64,000 nucleotides of DNA from Mesaphorura yosii (Eukaryota > Arthropoda > Collembola > Poduromorpha > Tullbergiidae). The stretch spans positions 1-64,000 of the forward strand of contig WIXG01000234.1 in assembly GCA_009869945.1 (NCBI GenBank). Reading direction: 5' to 3'. Position 1 is the first letter of the stretch. Each line of letters begins with the position of its first letter. The notes under the pieces were generated by a model, which was given only the letters and a program-made list of their open reading frames with translations, was not told where the DNA came from and made no database searches. This document shows positions 49,847 to 59,983 of this stretch, in pieces. The position numbers were made by a program, and so were the translations under genes.

Positions 49847-50939
49847 CTATCGAATTCCTGCATCGATACTTTTCCCTACATTCTTGTGTTCATTCCTCCA
49901 TTTCCTGATTCTCTCCACCAATCCCCTTTTGTTACTGCTGCTGGCCGCGAGCGACCCGTTCTCCAAGTCGCTTGCTGAAAGCGGTCGCTTCTCTGTGATG
50001 ATGACTTCGGGGATATTTTCGTTTTCGTTAAACGTTGATGGCTTATTTCTGTGGTGGCCTGCGGGGCTTGGAAGATTAAAGTTGGTTGGAGGGCGATCGT
50101 TATTGTTGGCATTGTACTGCTGAGGAGGTGGTGGGCCATTGCTGTAGTCATCGTAGTCGTCTACGAATTGTTGACCGTCCTCATAGCCGTGGTTCTTGTT
50201 AGGTCGCCTGTCAAAGCCACCGCCACCACCACCGCTGTTAGAATTATGAATTGCGCCGTACCCGCCCGATTGATCCTCAGCAGGTCCGTCATAGTAATCG
50301 TCATTGAATCCATTCGGAGGTGGTGGAAATCCGCCGAGACCACCGTGGTTTCTGTTGTTGTAGCCTTGGCCGTGGCCGCCCAATCCTCCTCTGCCACCAC
50401 CACCTCCGCCACCGTAGTGGTTGTGGTTGCCGGCATAGCGATTGGGGCTGTGACTCGGCTCTCCTCGATACTCGTCCTGGTGCGGATGTCCTCCATGGCC
50501 ATACCCGTGTCCATGGCCTTGGCCGTGCCCGTGGTTTGGCCTTCTGTGTCTGTGATTGCTTGGATGATCATCTCTGTACCCGTCGTAGTCGTCAGGGTCA
50601 TATTCTCCAGGACCTCCTGGACCGTGATGGTTTGACCCTCCAGGACCGTGGCCATGACTGTGACTGTGACCTTGCCCATACCCATTGCCATTCGCTTGCT
50701 GACTATTTGTCGACGATGCGGCTGCCTGTGCGTCTTTTTCCTTCTTCGCTCGTATCCTTTTCAAGAGCGTGGCTTCTGTGGGGTCAGTCAACAGGGCAGC
50801 GAGAATGGCGAGCCAAGCCTGTTCAATTTATAATGATGATGAAGATATTATTAAGGAAGAAAGCCGAAATGTATACGTCAGATTATCTAAGTGTGTTTAC
50901 CCATAATTTGACGAAACGCCTCATGCTGACGAGTTCCAT
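49847..50939 (-). CDS. Secreted Gly/His/Asn/Pro-rich low-complexity protein
   Basis: Exons 50939-50901 and 50818-49847 (GTAAAC...GAACAG, phase 0); 336 residues. The spliced N-terminus forms a signal peptide (MRRFVKLWAWLAILAALL), which decides the start. A Lys-rich helix follows (LLKRIRAKKEKDAQAAA). The centre is extremely low-complexity: alternating GHGHGH/HSHGHGHGPG runs, Gly-rich stretches of 7, FPPPPNGF and Tyr-Asp-Asp repeats (DDYDGYRDD, DDYDDYSNG). The last 70 residues are more normal and basic, with VIITEKRPLSASDLENGSLA and LVERIRKWRNEHKNVGK. Gly/His-rich secreted proteins can bind Cu/Zn/Ni or form matrix or cuticle material; function here is inference only. Long antisense frames are composition shadows. 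Confidence 0.7.
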
Positions 50940-52434
50940 GTTTCGAGTCGATTGCTTTCGATGACTAAATTAGTGATAGCGTGTTAAGTTACTATTTATA
51001 GACAGAGATCAGGCTCATCTTCCACTTCAACAGACTTTCTCATTTCCGTTTATTGAACTCGCGTAAGATGTAATGCAAATTGACAGACCACGCATGCTTG
51101 GTCTTATCGCAGATGTAATCGCGTTTGTTTTCGTTGGAATTGTGTAATTAAAAAGTTTCGATCGTTTCATTTTCCGTCAAAACAAAGCAGTTCTGCGTAA
51201 GAAATCTGCGTACTTTGACTACGTATTAAAGGCCAGCTGTAAGATTCGGTTGCGTCTTTGCGTCTTGCGTGAATCCAATTGTTTGATGACTTTGAGATGA
51301 AAATGATGCGAACGAATCTCGCCGAGTAATTAATCCCAATCTCAAGTTTCTTCGTCTTTGGGATACACTGCAAGTTTCAATTCACATTACACGCGTATGA
51401 AATACATTACGTGTTGCTTTGTTCGCTTTGTCATCCTGGCGTCATTTGTCTCGATTTGTGAACATTTCAATTAAAGGTTACGCTGAATTAAAAACTCTCG
51501 AACCATTGTTTACGATTTACGCAGAAGAATCTCGTCAGCCTTACTTTCTAAATCATCCTACACACTGACGCCAATTACTGTTTCGTTTTATTCTCGTGAC
51601 ACACGCGTCATTAAAGTCAGGTGAGTTCAGAGTTATTACGGGCTTTGTTTACACTGACAGAACTGGGAACACGTTTTGCAGCTTTTGCAGGTCCAGCCTA
51701 CGTGAAGTAATTAATTTAGCTTGACAAAAATAAAAAATCTACGTTTACATCATTGATTTCTACCGACAAAAATAGCATGCACGTCCTTCCAAATGATTCA
51801 TCAGTAATCAGTGGAGTCATGAATGCAATGAATAGTAGCAAGTGGAAACGCTGTTTTCTGCCCAAAACCAAATCGAAACGTTGAAATTGCACTTCAGATT
51901 TTTCGTTCGATCGTCGGGTGCGCCATCCCCAGCTTGAAGCGTCCATGTCTTCCAATGTCCCAACAGAAATCCAAACCAGAGTAGAGTCTGAAGCAGCCGC
52001 ACGAATGAATTTTGCAATGCGCTGAAGCGCTGATATAATTACGGCTTGTTAACCTTTGACTATTGTATTTCACAACGTTAATCTATGCGACAATTGAACA
52101 ACTGCCGTGCTAATACGGTACGATCGATTGCACGTCTACACGTAGACCTTAACCATGAGCTCATGGGACGACCAGGTGACAGTTTTAAGTATCATTCACA
52201 AACAAGCGACAACTCATTTATTTGGTACCTTCGGCCTGACGCAGGCTCCGGACTGGGTTTAGCCCTATGCTGGACGACATCGAGATTAGATAATGCGCTT
52301 TGACAATGTCACACCATTGACAAAATCCCGATGAATTTAGCAAGAAACTAGACCAACAGCCGGCTCACTGTTTCATTACATTGCCGCAGTTTAAAAAGCC
52401 CTAAAGTGTCCAAGTCGTCCTTCTTTCAGCAAAC
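50940..52434. other. Intergenic and promoter region of the TULIP cluster
   Basis: No exon recognised. Contains the candidate TATA-like box at 52390 for the first cluster gene. Confidence 0.45.
52390..52396 (+). promoter_or_regulatory. TATA-like box of the first group-7-like gene
   Basis: TTTAAAA, 39-45 bases upstream of the ATG at 52435. A pyrimidine/CAG start-like sequence (TTCTTTCAGC) lies about 30 bases downstream, so the 5' UTR would be very short. Confidence 0.35.
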
Positions 52435-53792
52435 ATGAAGTTCCTCGTAGCAATTTCGGCCTTGGCTGCCTGTACGATCTTCGCAAGTGCAAGGCAAACT
52501 CAGCTGGACTTCAGCAGAGTTCCAGCTGAAGCTAAGCGGGGTTCGTTAGTGGAAAAATGACAATTTTCCAGCTTACTGTGTCTAAATTCCTTTTAATTCG
52601 TACAGAATTCCAGGCGGTCATCGCAGAAAAAATTTCTGACCTTTTTATGCAGAAACTGGTCTCAAATCACTCAAAAGCTGCGCCCCGAGATCCAGTCCTG
52701 CCCGAGCTTCCAGATCCATTCGAGATTGAAAACGCTGAGCTGGAACTTGGCGAGCTGGGGGTCGACGGTATTTCGGGATTTGTCGCGTTAAGGTTAGCTT
52801 CGCGCCAAGTTGAATCCGGAATCCCACGAGTCGCGTCAATAAGGTTATTTAACGCAGGAATGGATGGGCGACCGGACTTAGCACTCTCATTGACGACCTT
52901 ACCGTTAACTTGGTTATACCAGCGAGAATTGTTTACGACGTGAAAGTTACAGAGCTGGGAGTGGAGGGTGCCTACGAAGCAATTGAAGTTCTGATTGATG
53001 AGATTTCCGCCTCGGGTTCCGGCGAATTAGCTGTCGACATCAGCAACCTGCATGCGCTTGTTGATTTGCGGGTGATAGTCAATCTCGTTACTGGCAGACT
53101 CACCATCACAACAGTCACCATCGACGTGGATTTCACAAGCGTAAATCTCAATCTTGAAGACCTTGAAGTTTGCGATGAACCAGTGGACTGGGACTCGGTT
53201 AACGAAGACGTCAAGCCCGTCTTTGACCAATTTTGGGCCGAGAATAAAGGGGAGGTTGAGGCACTCGTAAAGGTCATCTTACAAGAGGTGTTGAAGGTAT
53301 GTAGCACAGCTGATTAGAAGTAAGCCAGTATAAGAAGCAATCTCATTTATGTCTTCTTAATTGTCAGGACTGCAACATCTATGAAATGCTTGGTGGCGAC
53401 TGTAAGAATATACGCTTGTTCATAATCGCATTAAACCAGTTAAATTTCCTGGCATGAATTAAAGCCTTATTTTTCTCGTTCCAGTTTCCTGTCTTCCCTT
53501 TGACATTGGAAACGCAAAGAAAATTTCAAAGAGCTCAAACCCGTTCCGGTCTGCCTTCAATTACTTTGCACCCATAATGCCGAGACTGACCTGTGACGAC
53601 CTATCAGACACACCAGACACACCACCACCAGGAGAACAAACAACCACGACAACGAATCCCACCACCACTACCACCGCCCCGCCCACCACCACCACCGCCC
53701 CGCCCACCACAACTGCGGGCGCCAGTCACGGTCAAGCAGGTGCCGGAATTTTGTTCGCAACTCTACTAATGCTTGGTGCGCGTGTAGTCTAA
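52435..53792 (+). CDS. Group-7-allergen/TULIP-like protein A, with mucin-like stalk and GPI-type tail
   Basis: Exons 52435-52540, 52606-52792, 52858-53296, 53368-53401 and 53485-53792; intron phases 1,2,0,1; 357 residues. Signal peptide MKFLVAISALAACTIFASA. The central 200 residues match the group-7 mite-allergen/JHBP/BPI-like (TULIP) pattern: an amphipathic first helix, LPDPFEIENAELELG, NGWATGLSTL, alternating beta strands (VDLRVIVNLVTGRLTITTVT), SVNLNLEDLEVCDEP and a closing helix VKPVFDQFWAENKGEVEALV followed by DCNIYEM. Family members usually bind hydrophobic ligands and end here. This one continues through FSCLPFD...PRLTCDD into a Thr/Pro stalk (TTTTTAPP-type repeats) and a hydrophobic terminus (GAGILFATLLMLGARVV) preceded by small residues, as in GPI-attachment signals. 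The ligand is unknown. Confidence 0.75.
53658..53712 (+). repeat. Coding minisatellite in the stalk of protein A
   Basis: Two to three copies of a 21-24 base unit (CCCACCACCACC...GCCCCG) encoding PTTTTTAPP-like units. Such arrays vary in copy number, which would change stalk length. Confidence 0.65.
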
Positions 53793-54595
53793 ATATTAAA
53801 TAGTTTAGTTTAGTTAGTCGCATTTAAATTGTTTACGAGATTTGCAAGGACAGTTGTGGAAAGATTAATAAATAAAAATAAGGAAGAGTTGATTTCAAAT
53901 ATTTTGAGTCCAACGTGGACACGACGATGTAATTATTATTGTGCTTTTGCGACCAGGAATCAAAAGCAGGATTTGCTGGGCTCCAAAAAGGCCACGACCA
54001 TGTTTTCGGTTTCGAATTTAGCAAGAGTCGATGTCTTTTTGATCCAACTAAAGCTACAACAGGCACGGTATACTAAAATAGAATTGCGAACTTTCGCCCT
54101 GCTTGTTGATGATTCAGACTCATGACGCGTACGCCGTCCAAGTTCGACATGTACAAGTAAAAATTGTCAGTTTTCCAGAGGATTCGCCGTCACCACTGAC
54201 ACTCATGACAAGACAGCAGATGGCAAATCTCCTGTTTTTGTTTGCACAGAGCATCCATTAAATTAATCCCCGACTCAAAGTGCATATGAATGAAATCCAA
54301 GTGCGATACGACGAAGACAGCGAATAGCGTACTCCGAACCGAACCGAATCTTGTTTTCCAAAACTTTCAGCACAGCACGGCGATAAGATTATGCCAATGT
54401 CATCGTTTTGGCCAACGCCTGGACGGACGCGAATACACGTTCACGTTCAATTCGTTCTTTCGGAAGAATTCTCTGTAATTGCAAGCTAGTCCGGAACTTT
54501 CTCTCAAAGGTTAAGGTTAGCGTCTTCCTACCGATTGCCGATGCAACATTTTTGCCAACTTTTCCAATCTAGCAATTCAACGCTGAAAAATTGAA
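53793..54595. other. Intergenic gap within the TULIP cluster
   Basis: Contains AATAAATAAAA near 53868 (3' end of gene A). No further exon seen. Confidence 0.5.
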
Positions 54596-55954
54596 ATGAA
54601 GCCATTCCCACTGTCATTGATATTCGTCTTTCTGCTGTTCGCTCTAGCCAAAAGCACCAGCAGTCTCACCCCTGAATTTCTTCCATGGGAATGGAATTTT
54701 GGTCGGAAATTAGATGTCCAAGGTTCGTTTCACAATGCTAGTGTCACAACGTGAGACCGGTTTTAAGCCTTGAATCTTCTATAAACCATTTGACAGAAAT
54801 GAAACATCTGGCTGCCAAATGGATCACCGAAATGCTGACGAAATCTCTTACAATTACGCCTGCGGCAAAGAATGCGAAGATGCCTCTGTTGCTCGATCTT
54901 CCAGATCCATTTCTACAGGATGATGATTTGAAGATTGAGTGGAGAAATTTGGAATCGGAGATGCTGACAGGGAGTTTGAATTTCACGTAAGGAAACGTTA
55001 CTGAAATGTACTTACTGGTTCGGCTGCACTGCAGTAATTTCTACGTCCGTCTAGTGAAGGCAATCTTACCGGGCTCTCCACGGTGAAGGACAACTTTGAC
55101 GTAAATTTGATAGTGATGAAGATCACGTACATGGCCACAGCTGAAGAACTGGTTCTGAAAGCGCAGTACAGCGTGGATGGCTTCAGTCACATACCGGAAA
55201 GCTTGATTGAACTCAATGGCGCTGGTCGCCTCCTCGTGAGCCTCTTGCAACCGGAAGTCAATTTAGAAATCGGTTTCTCAGTTGAGTTGCGTACGCAAGA
55301 AGTGACTGCGACGGACGTTTCGCTTGACGTAGGATTCGAAAGCCTTCACATTGACCTGGAGAACTTTACAGTCTGCGACAAACTCGTGGAGGACTGGGAG
55401 AAAATCAACGACAAATTGAAGCCACTGTTTGATGAATTCTGGGACATGAATCGGGATTCTTTTGGTGATAATCTGACGGAGATAATTAACTCCTGGTTTT
55501 TGGTAAGGTTTGGCGTAATTCAATAATAAATTGTTTCAGGCAAGTTCATAAAACGAGCCGCATATTTTCTTTTCTTTCAGACTTGTGAAGTGCGTCTGAC
55601 GGATTTAATTCACAGAAATTGTAAGTGGTATATACAGCAGGAATATGTGCCGATTGACAGATTGACGCATTTACTATTTTTACGTACTGCACTTTTCCAG
55701 TTACTGAATCTTGTCCTCAACCGAGTCCTTCAACCACGGAAGCCAGCAGCACTGAGCCCTCAGAAGACTATGACTTGTTGGAGGAGTTTGTAGAGATGGG
55801 CGTGCAGCATTTCGTTTCATTCTTGGCCCCACGAGTGGCCTGTGACTTTGGAACATCGACCACGCCTTCGAGCGACGGAGAAGGCAAAAGCGCTGCTGCG
55901 CTGTTAATTACAATGACAGCTGTGATGACTTTCATCTGTGCACAACGTACGTAG
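54596..55954 (+). CDS. Group-7-allergen/TULIP-like protein B, with GPI-type tail
   Basis: Exons 54596-54722, 54797-54986, 55055-55502, 55581-55620 and 55701-55954; intron phases 1,2,0,1, identical to gene A; 352 residues. Signal peptide MKPFPLSLIFVFLLFALAKS. It shares with A an N-terminal amphipathic helix, the motif LDLPDPFLQDDDLKIEW, GNLTGLSTV, the beta-rich core (GRLLVSLLQPEVNLEIGFSV), the block ending DLENFTVCDKLVEDW and the helix LKPLFDEFWDMNRDSFGDNL. After the short fourth exon it has a Ser/Thr/Pro segment (CPQPSPSTTEASSTEPSED), a helix ending FLAPRVACDF (compare YFAPIMPRLTCDD in A) and a hydrophobic tail SAAALLITMTAVMTFIC. Divergence from A is strong but architecture and gene structure are the same, so tandem duplication is old. 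Confidence 0.75.
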
Positions 55955-56409
55955 ACAAGGTGTGGTGTATTCCAGGGTTTTGATTTGTTTTCGAAATAAA
56001 TCTGTTTGGGTTTGGAAAATGTTGACCAATCGAGCATCACAAAGATATCTATTTAATACATGCGCATTGAGATGATAGTCATCAAAATTTCGCTTCTCTG
56101 TTTCACTTTTCACACAATGAGACAATTGTCAATATGTCACTCAATAGTATTTATTCGAGATCACTGCGCTGTTGGTTTGAAGTGGCCACGCTACAAGGAC
56201 AAAGTGAGATAATTAGTGGAACATAAACTGGGTCAATTGTTATTAATACTCTATAGTATAATTATTCAACCAGGAGCAAGCTAACTTTCATTTCGCTTCG
56301 CTTTGCGTTAAATTTGGCACTTTTCCGTTTCTTACTGGCGTTGTGTTGTGATACTTTTCAAAGCATGGACAATTAATCGTACCGAGCGATCTGCGACTGA
56401 GATGATGAG
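55955..56409. other. Intergenic gap within the TULIP cluster
   Basis: AATAAA near 55995 suits the 3' end of gene B. No TATA box is obvious ahead of gene C. Confidence 0.45.
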
Positions 56410-58361
56410 ATGAACTCCTTTGTCTCAATTGTCATTATCCCTACTCTACTAACATTTGGACTTGAACTGGCAGCCGGTGTTTTCATTGCTGGAGTCGGAA
56501 ATGTGAACTCAGAATCTTGGACCCTTTCGGGTAAGATTTTCTTTTTTACGATTCTCGACCACCAAGTCACCATTTCGCAAATTACCGTAAATACCTCAGC
56601 CTTTTACACAGCTTTTGGCTCTCCGAAATCCGTTTCAGTCTTTGCAGAGACGACCTCTGAGTCTGAATATCCGCCAGCTGCGCTGACCACGGCCAATGAG
56701 CTCGCGCATATTTTATTGGGTCGTGTTGAACAGTACCATCAATCGAAGTTAATCTCTTTCGACACGAGCGGACGAGCTGGACTGATTCCACCAGATTTGC
56801 TGCCTCCAATCGTGCCTTTCGAGCCCGAAACATACAATTTCAGTTCTGTCCTTTTGAATGGATACTACGAGCAGCAGTAAGCACCAAAAATACAGGAACC
56901 AAAGTATTCTTAGCGTATTGCTAAACTGGTTGCATTCCGTAGCGATACTGAATTACATGGCCTGGACGCCTTGACAGATGATCTCGTCGTTGACATTTCA
57001 CAAGAGTCGGCCCTCGTCTTGAACTACACGGTCGCCCTGCCCTTGGTCGTACTGAAAGGGAATTTTAGTGCAGACTTCACACTCAACTTGACGTATTTGG
57101 GCGAAGTTATTCCAAATTTGCCCATCGTAATCGACCCTGAAGAAGGGCTGGAAGTTCCAATCGAGGGCGCAGGCGGTTACGAATTGAGTGCAACGCATGT
57201 GCGGGTCAATATCAGTCTCAAATTGAACATAGTCAATGATATGGTTGACAGCGTGCGAACATCAGCAGATTTCGACATTGAGACTATAAGCATTCTTTAT
57301 GATAACGCCAAATTCAACGGGGAAGGCATAACCGAGGGTCTTTGGAAATACTTTAGCGATCTATTTCAAGTAGCAATCAGGCAGTTGTGGAATGAAAAGC
57401 TTCAGACAACGGTTGAAGAACTTCTTAATGATGTATTCACTGAATTGTTCCACGTAAGAAAATGAAGACGAAGAGAGCTATAAATTAGGAATTTCTAAAA
57501 AGGTGATATATAAATTGTGCGTGTTTTTTTTTGTAAAAGGATTGCCGGTACACAGACTTAATCGAAGGAGATTGTATGTGCATAATTATTTAAGCATTTT
57601 ATACTGTGACACCTGTACATTTTTTGACCCCGTTTCCGGTTGCAGATTCTTGTACTGGTTTGGTGTCGCCACCTGAGACATCCGAGCCACCAAGCACAAC
57701 AAGTACGCGTCCACCCGACACCACTACCACAGAACCCGACCAATGCTCCGCGTCCAGCTCACCTTGTGCGCCAGGAACATACTGCGAAACGGGGCAAGAA
57801 GCTCCTTTTTGCCGATGTTCCGATCAACTGTACGCTATTGCAGATTACCGTGTGAATCAAATCCAATGTCGCCGCGTCGACGGCGCCTCATGCCTTCTGG
57901 ATTTCAAAGACCCTGAATACCACAGCTGTGTCACGAATGCTTTCTGCTATGCCGAGAATACGACTCACGGCCGTTGTCGATGCGGGGCAGGATTTCTGAG
58001 AGCGGAAGATGGAAGCTGCGCAGGAGACCTTGCGCAAGAGTGCGGCGCACCATTTCAGGAATGCTACGAGCCATTTATGCTGGAGTGCCGCAACAGAAAA
58101 TGTGAATGCGCAAGTCCAAGTCTGGTCTACGAGGCTGGGCTTGGTTGTCTTGCGCAAGTGGGCGAGCCCTGTCATATTTACAACAAAATTGAGCGTCAGT
58201 ACCGAATTCAGTGCGCGTCTGGGCTCGAGTGCGCTCAAACCAGTGTTGGAAGGCACGTGTGTCAGGAGGCAAGCGGCGCAAGTTCGGTTATCAGTTTCAA
58301 ACTGATGCTTTTCCTTTCTGTCTTCGCTGCGATGCTGAGTTTTTCTGCACGGAGTCAATGA
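56410..58361 (+). CDS. TULIP-like protein C fused to a Cys-rich EB/EGF-like module, with GPI-type tail
   Basis: Exons 56410-56530, 56612-56876, 56943-57453, 57540-57573 and 57646-58361; intron phases 1,2,0,1 as in A and B; 548 residues. Signal peptide from IVIIPTLLTFGLELAAG. The TULIP-like part is longer and more diverged: PPDLLPPIVPFEPETYN, HGLDALTDDL, ADFTLNLTYLGEVIP, HVRVNISLKLNIVNDMV and a closing helix LWKYFSDLFQVAIRQLWNEK, then DCRYTDLIEGD matching the short fourth exon of A. Exon 5 adds a Thr/Pro stalk (STTSTRPPDTTTTEPD). Then come about 180 residues with roughly 25 cysteines in EB/EGF-like arrangement (CSASSSPCAPGTYCETGQ, then APFCRCSDQL; RCRCGAGFLRAEDGSC; RKCECASPSLVYEAGLGC). It ends in a hydrophobic tail, FKLMLFLSVFAAMLSF. 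No such fusion is known to me. Confidence 0.75.
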
Positions 58362-59058
58362 ACGTTGTACATTTTCTTATGCTGAATTCATTTTCCTCAG
58401 AATAAACGTGTCTTCAGATCAATCGGGCGATATGACATTGTTGGCAGTGAATTCTTCCGTTCACCGCACGAGCATTAAATGCACAACACACGTTCATTTG
58501 TCCTTACCACAATTTAACCATTACATTAGAAGAAATCTTATCAATCTTTACTGAATTCTGTGACACTAGAATCTTAGCTAATAGTTCAGTCACCACAAAC
58601 CAGAACGCGCAATCAGCAGACTAATTCATTTCCGGAGCTTCCATTTCTAATGCTAATGAACTTATGCGTGCGTCGATGGATTAATGAAATTTCTGATCTT
58701 TCCAATGAAGCAATCCGACAAATTCTTTCGGGCAATTCTGTCCCCATTTGAAGAATTGAGAAAATAGCAAATAATGTAGTCGAATCAAGCTGCAAAACTA
58801 TTTGAAGATAGCGACAGTGAATGAATCACGGTCCATTCTATAAGTTCAAGACGTCCTCCACGCACTCTCAAGTTCTCATACCACTTCCGCCTTCGATAAA
58901 AATACCCACACCAGGCTGCTCGCTCCTATGTTACTGCTTTACATTGAAATGCATTGCTTTGCAGCTTTGTGCCATCATGACCGGTGTAATGTAAAAATTA
59001 AGATTGATAGGAATCTCAATTGTCTCAACGATCAAAGGCCAGGGGTCACAATCTGAAA
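58362..59058. other. Intergenic, 3' end of gene C
   Basis: AATAAA at about 58400 follows the stop of gene C closely. The rest shows no coding content. Confidence 0.45.
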
Positions 59059-59510
59059 ATGAGGGCCGGACTCATCCTGTTGTTACTTTGCGCCTCCATT
59101 GCCCAGATCCATGGCGAGCAAATATATCAAGGTAAGAAAGTAAGAACCCTGAAACTGTATCTTTACGTTAAAGCAATTCCTCAATGCTTTCGTGTTTCTG
59201 GCGAGCAGGCGCGAGCCTTTCCCCGGACATGGAAATCTTGCTGCTTGTCTTCATTCTTGCCGTGATTGTCGTGATTATCTGCGTCTTCTGCTGCTACTGC
59301 CTCGGGAATTGGTTCCCGTGGATGAGGGAATGCTTCATGTTTAGTGGACTCGGAAAGGCGGGGTCAGAAAATACGGAATCACTACGACCCGGTGCTCGAC
59401 AGCTCGAAACTCAAGCATCCTCCTCCGTCACAGAAGCAGCTAAAGGAGTCGCGGATGCAGCCGGCAACGTCGTTCCCCCAACTTCGGACCTTGAAGCAAT
59501 ACCCGAATAA
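59059..59510 (+). CDS. Small type-I membrane protein with Cys-rich juxtamembrane segment
   Basis: Two exons, 59059-59131 and 59209-59510 (GTAAGA...CGAGCAG, phase 1); 124 residues. Signal peptide MRAGLILLLLCASIAQIHG, a tiny ectodomain of about 14 residues, then a membrane helix MEILLLVFILAVIVVIICVF. Immediately after it come CCYCLGNWFPWMRECFMF, likely palmitoylated cysteines, and a Ser/Ala/Glu-rich cytoplasmic tail. AATAAA lies about 30 bases past the stop. It lies just downstream of the TULIP cluster on the same strand but shares no sequence with it. Family not recognised. Confidence 0.7.
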
Positions 59511-59726
59511 TCCTCATAATTCCGAAAATTCCGATTCTAATAAATTATGACGCAAACTAACAGAAAATTGAGAATTCAATTCGTACTCAAGACTTTTATT
59601 TTTCTAATTTAAAGCGGAATGAAACTCACATGAATGAAGATATTGCATTGCTAAAAGATTACGGTTATTGAAAATTGATTACTGAGAACTAAACGAACAC
59701 AAAAGTAAGCGTTAAATGGAATAAAA

Positions 59727-59983
59727 TTAAAATGCGTGGAAGAAAACGTTGAAATTGTAGTGCTCCAGAAAGTTGTCCACCTTGTTGTACGCCCTTCTCG
59801 TGGAAACCTTCAGGACACCTGCAAGAGACAATAGAAAGCAACTCAGTTACTCAGTTTCAATTGCGCCTGTGTAGTGAGTGAGTGAGCGAGCAAAAGAGAT
59901 ATGGTTCATTAGGAAAACGAATGCATGATCACAAAAACGCTATAATTAACCTATAACTAACCAGCAGAAGTGGCAGTGAGAAT
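59727..59983 (-). other. In-frame open extension past the stop of the basic protein gene
   Basis: Beyond the TAA at 59986-59984 the same frame continues ILTATSAG to a donor (GTTAGT at 59961). It joins in phase to an exon starting at 59818 (acceptor CTTGCAG), reading VLKVSTRRAYNKVDNFLEHY and ending FFHAF before a TAA at 59727. It could be 3' UTR with a UTR intron, a read-through extension, or a sign of a sequence error at the stop. Confidence 0.35.

Noticed and set aside
49876-50964. Long plus-strand and other-frame minus open frames over the Gly/His-rich gene (up to 214 codons)
   Set aside because: They arise from the GC-rich Gly/His codon pattern; they consist of Val/Ala or Thr/Met repeats and lack signal or splice context.
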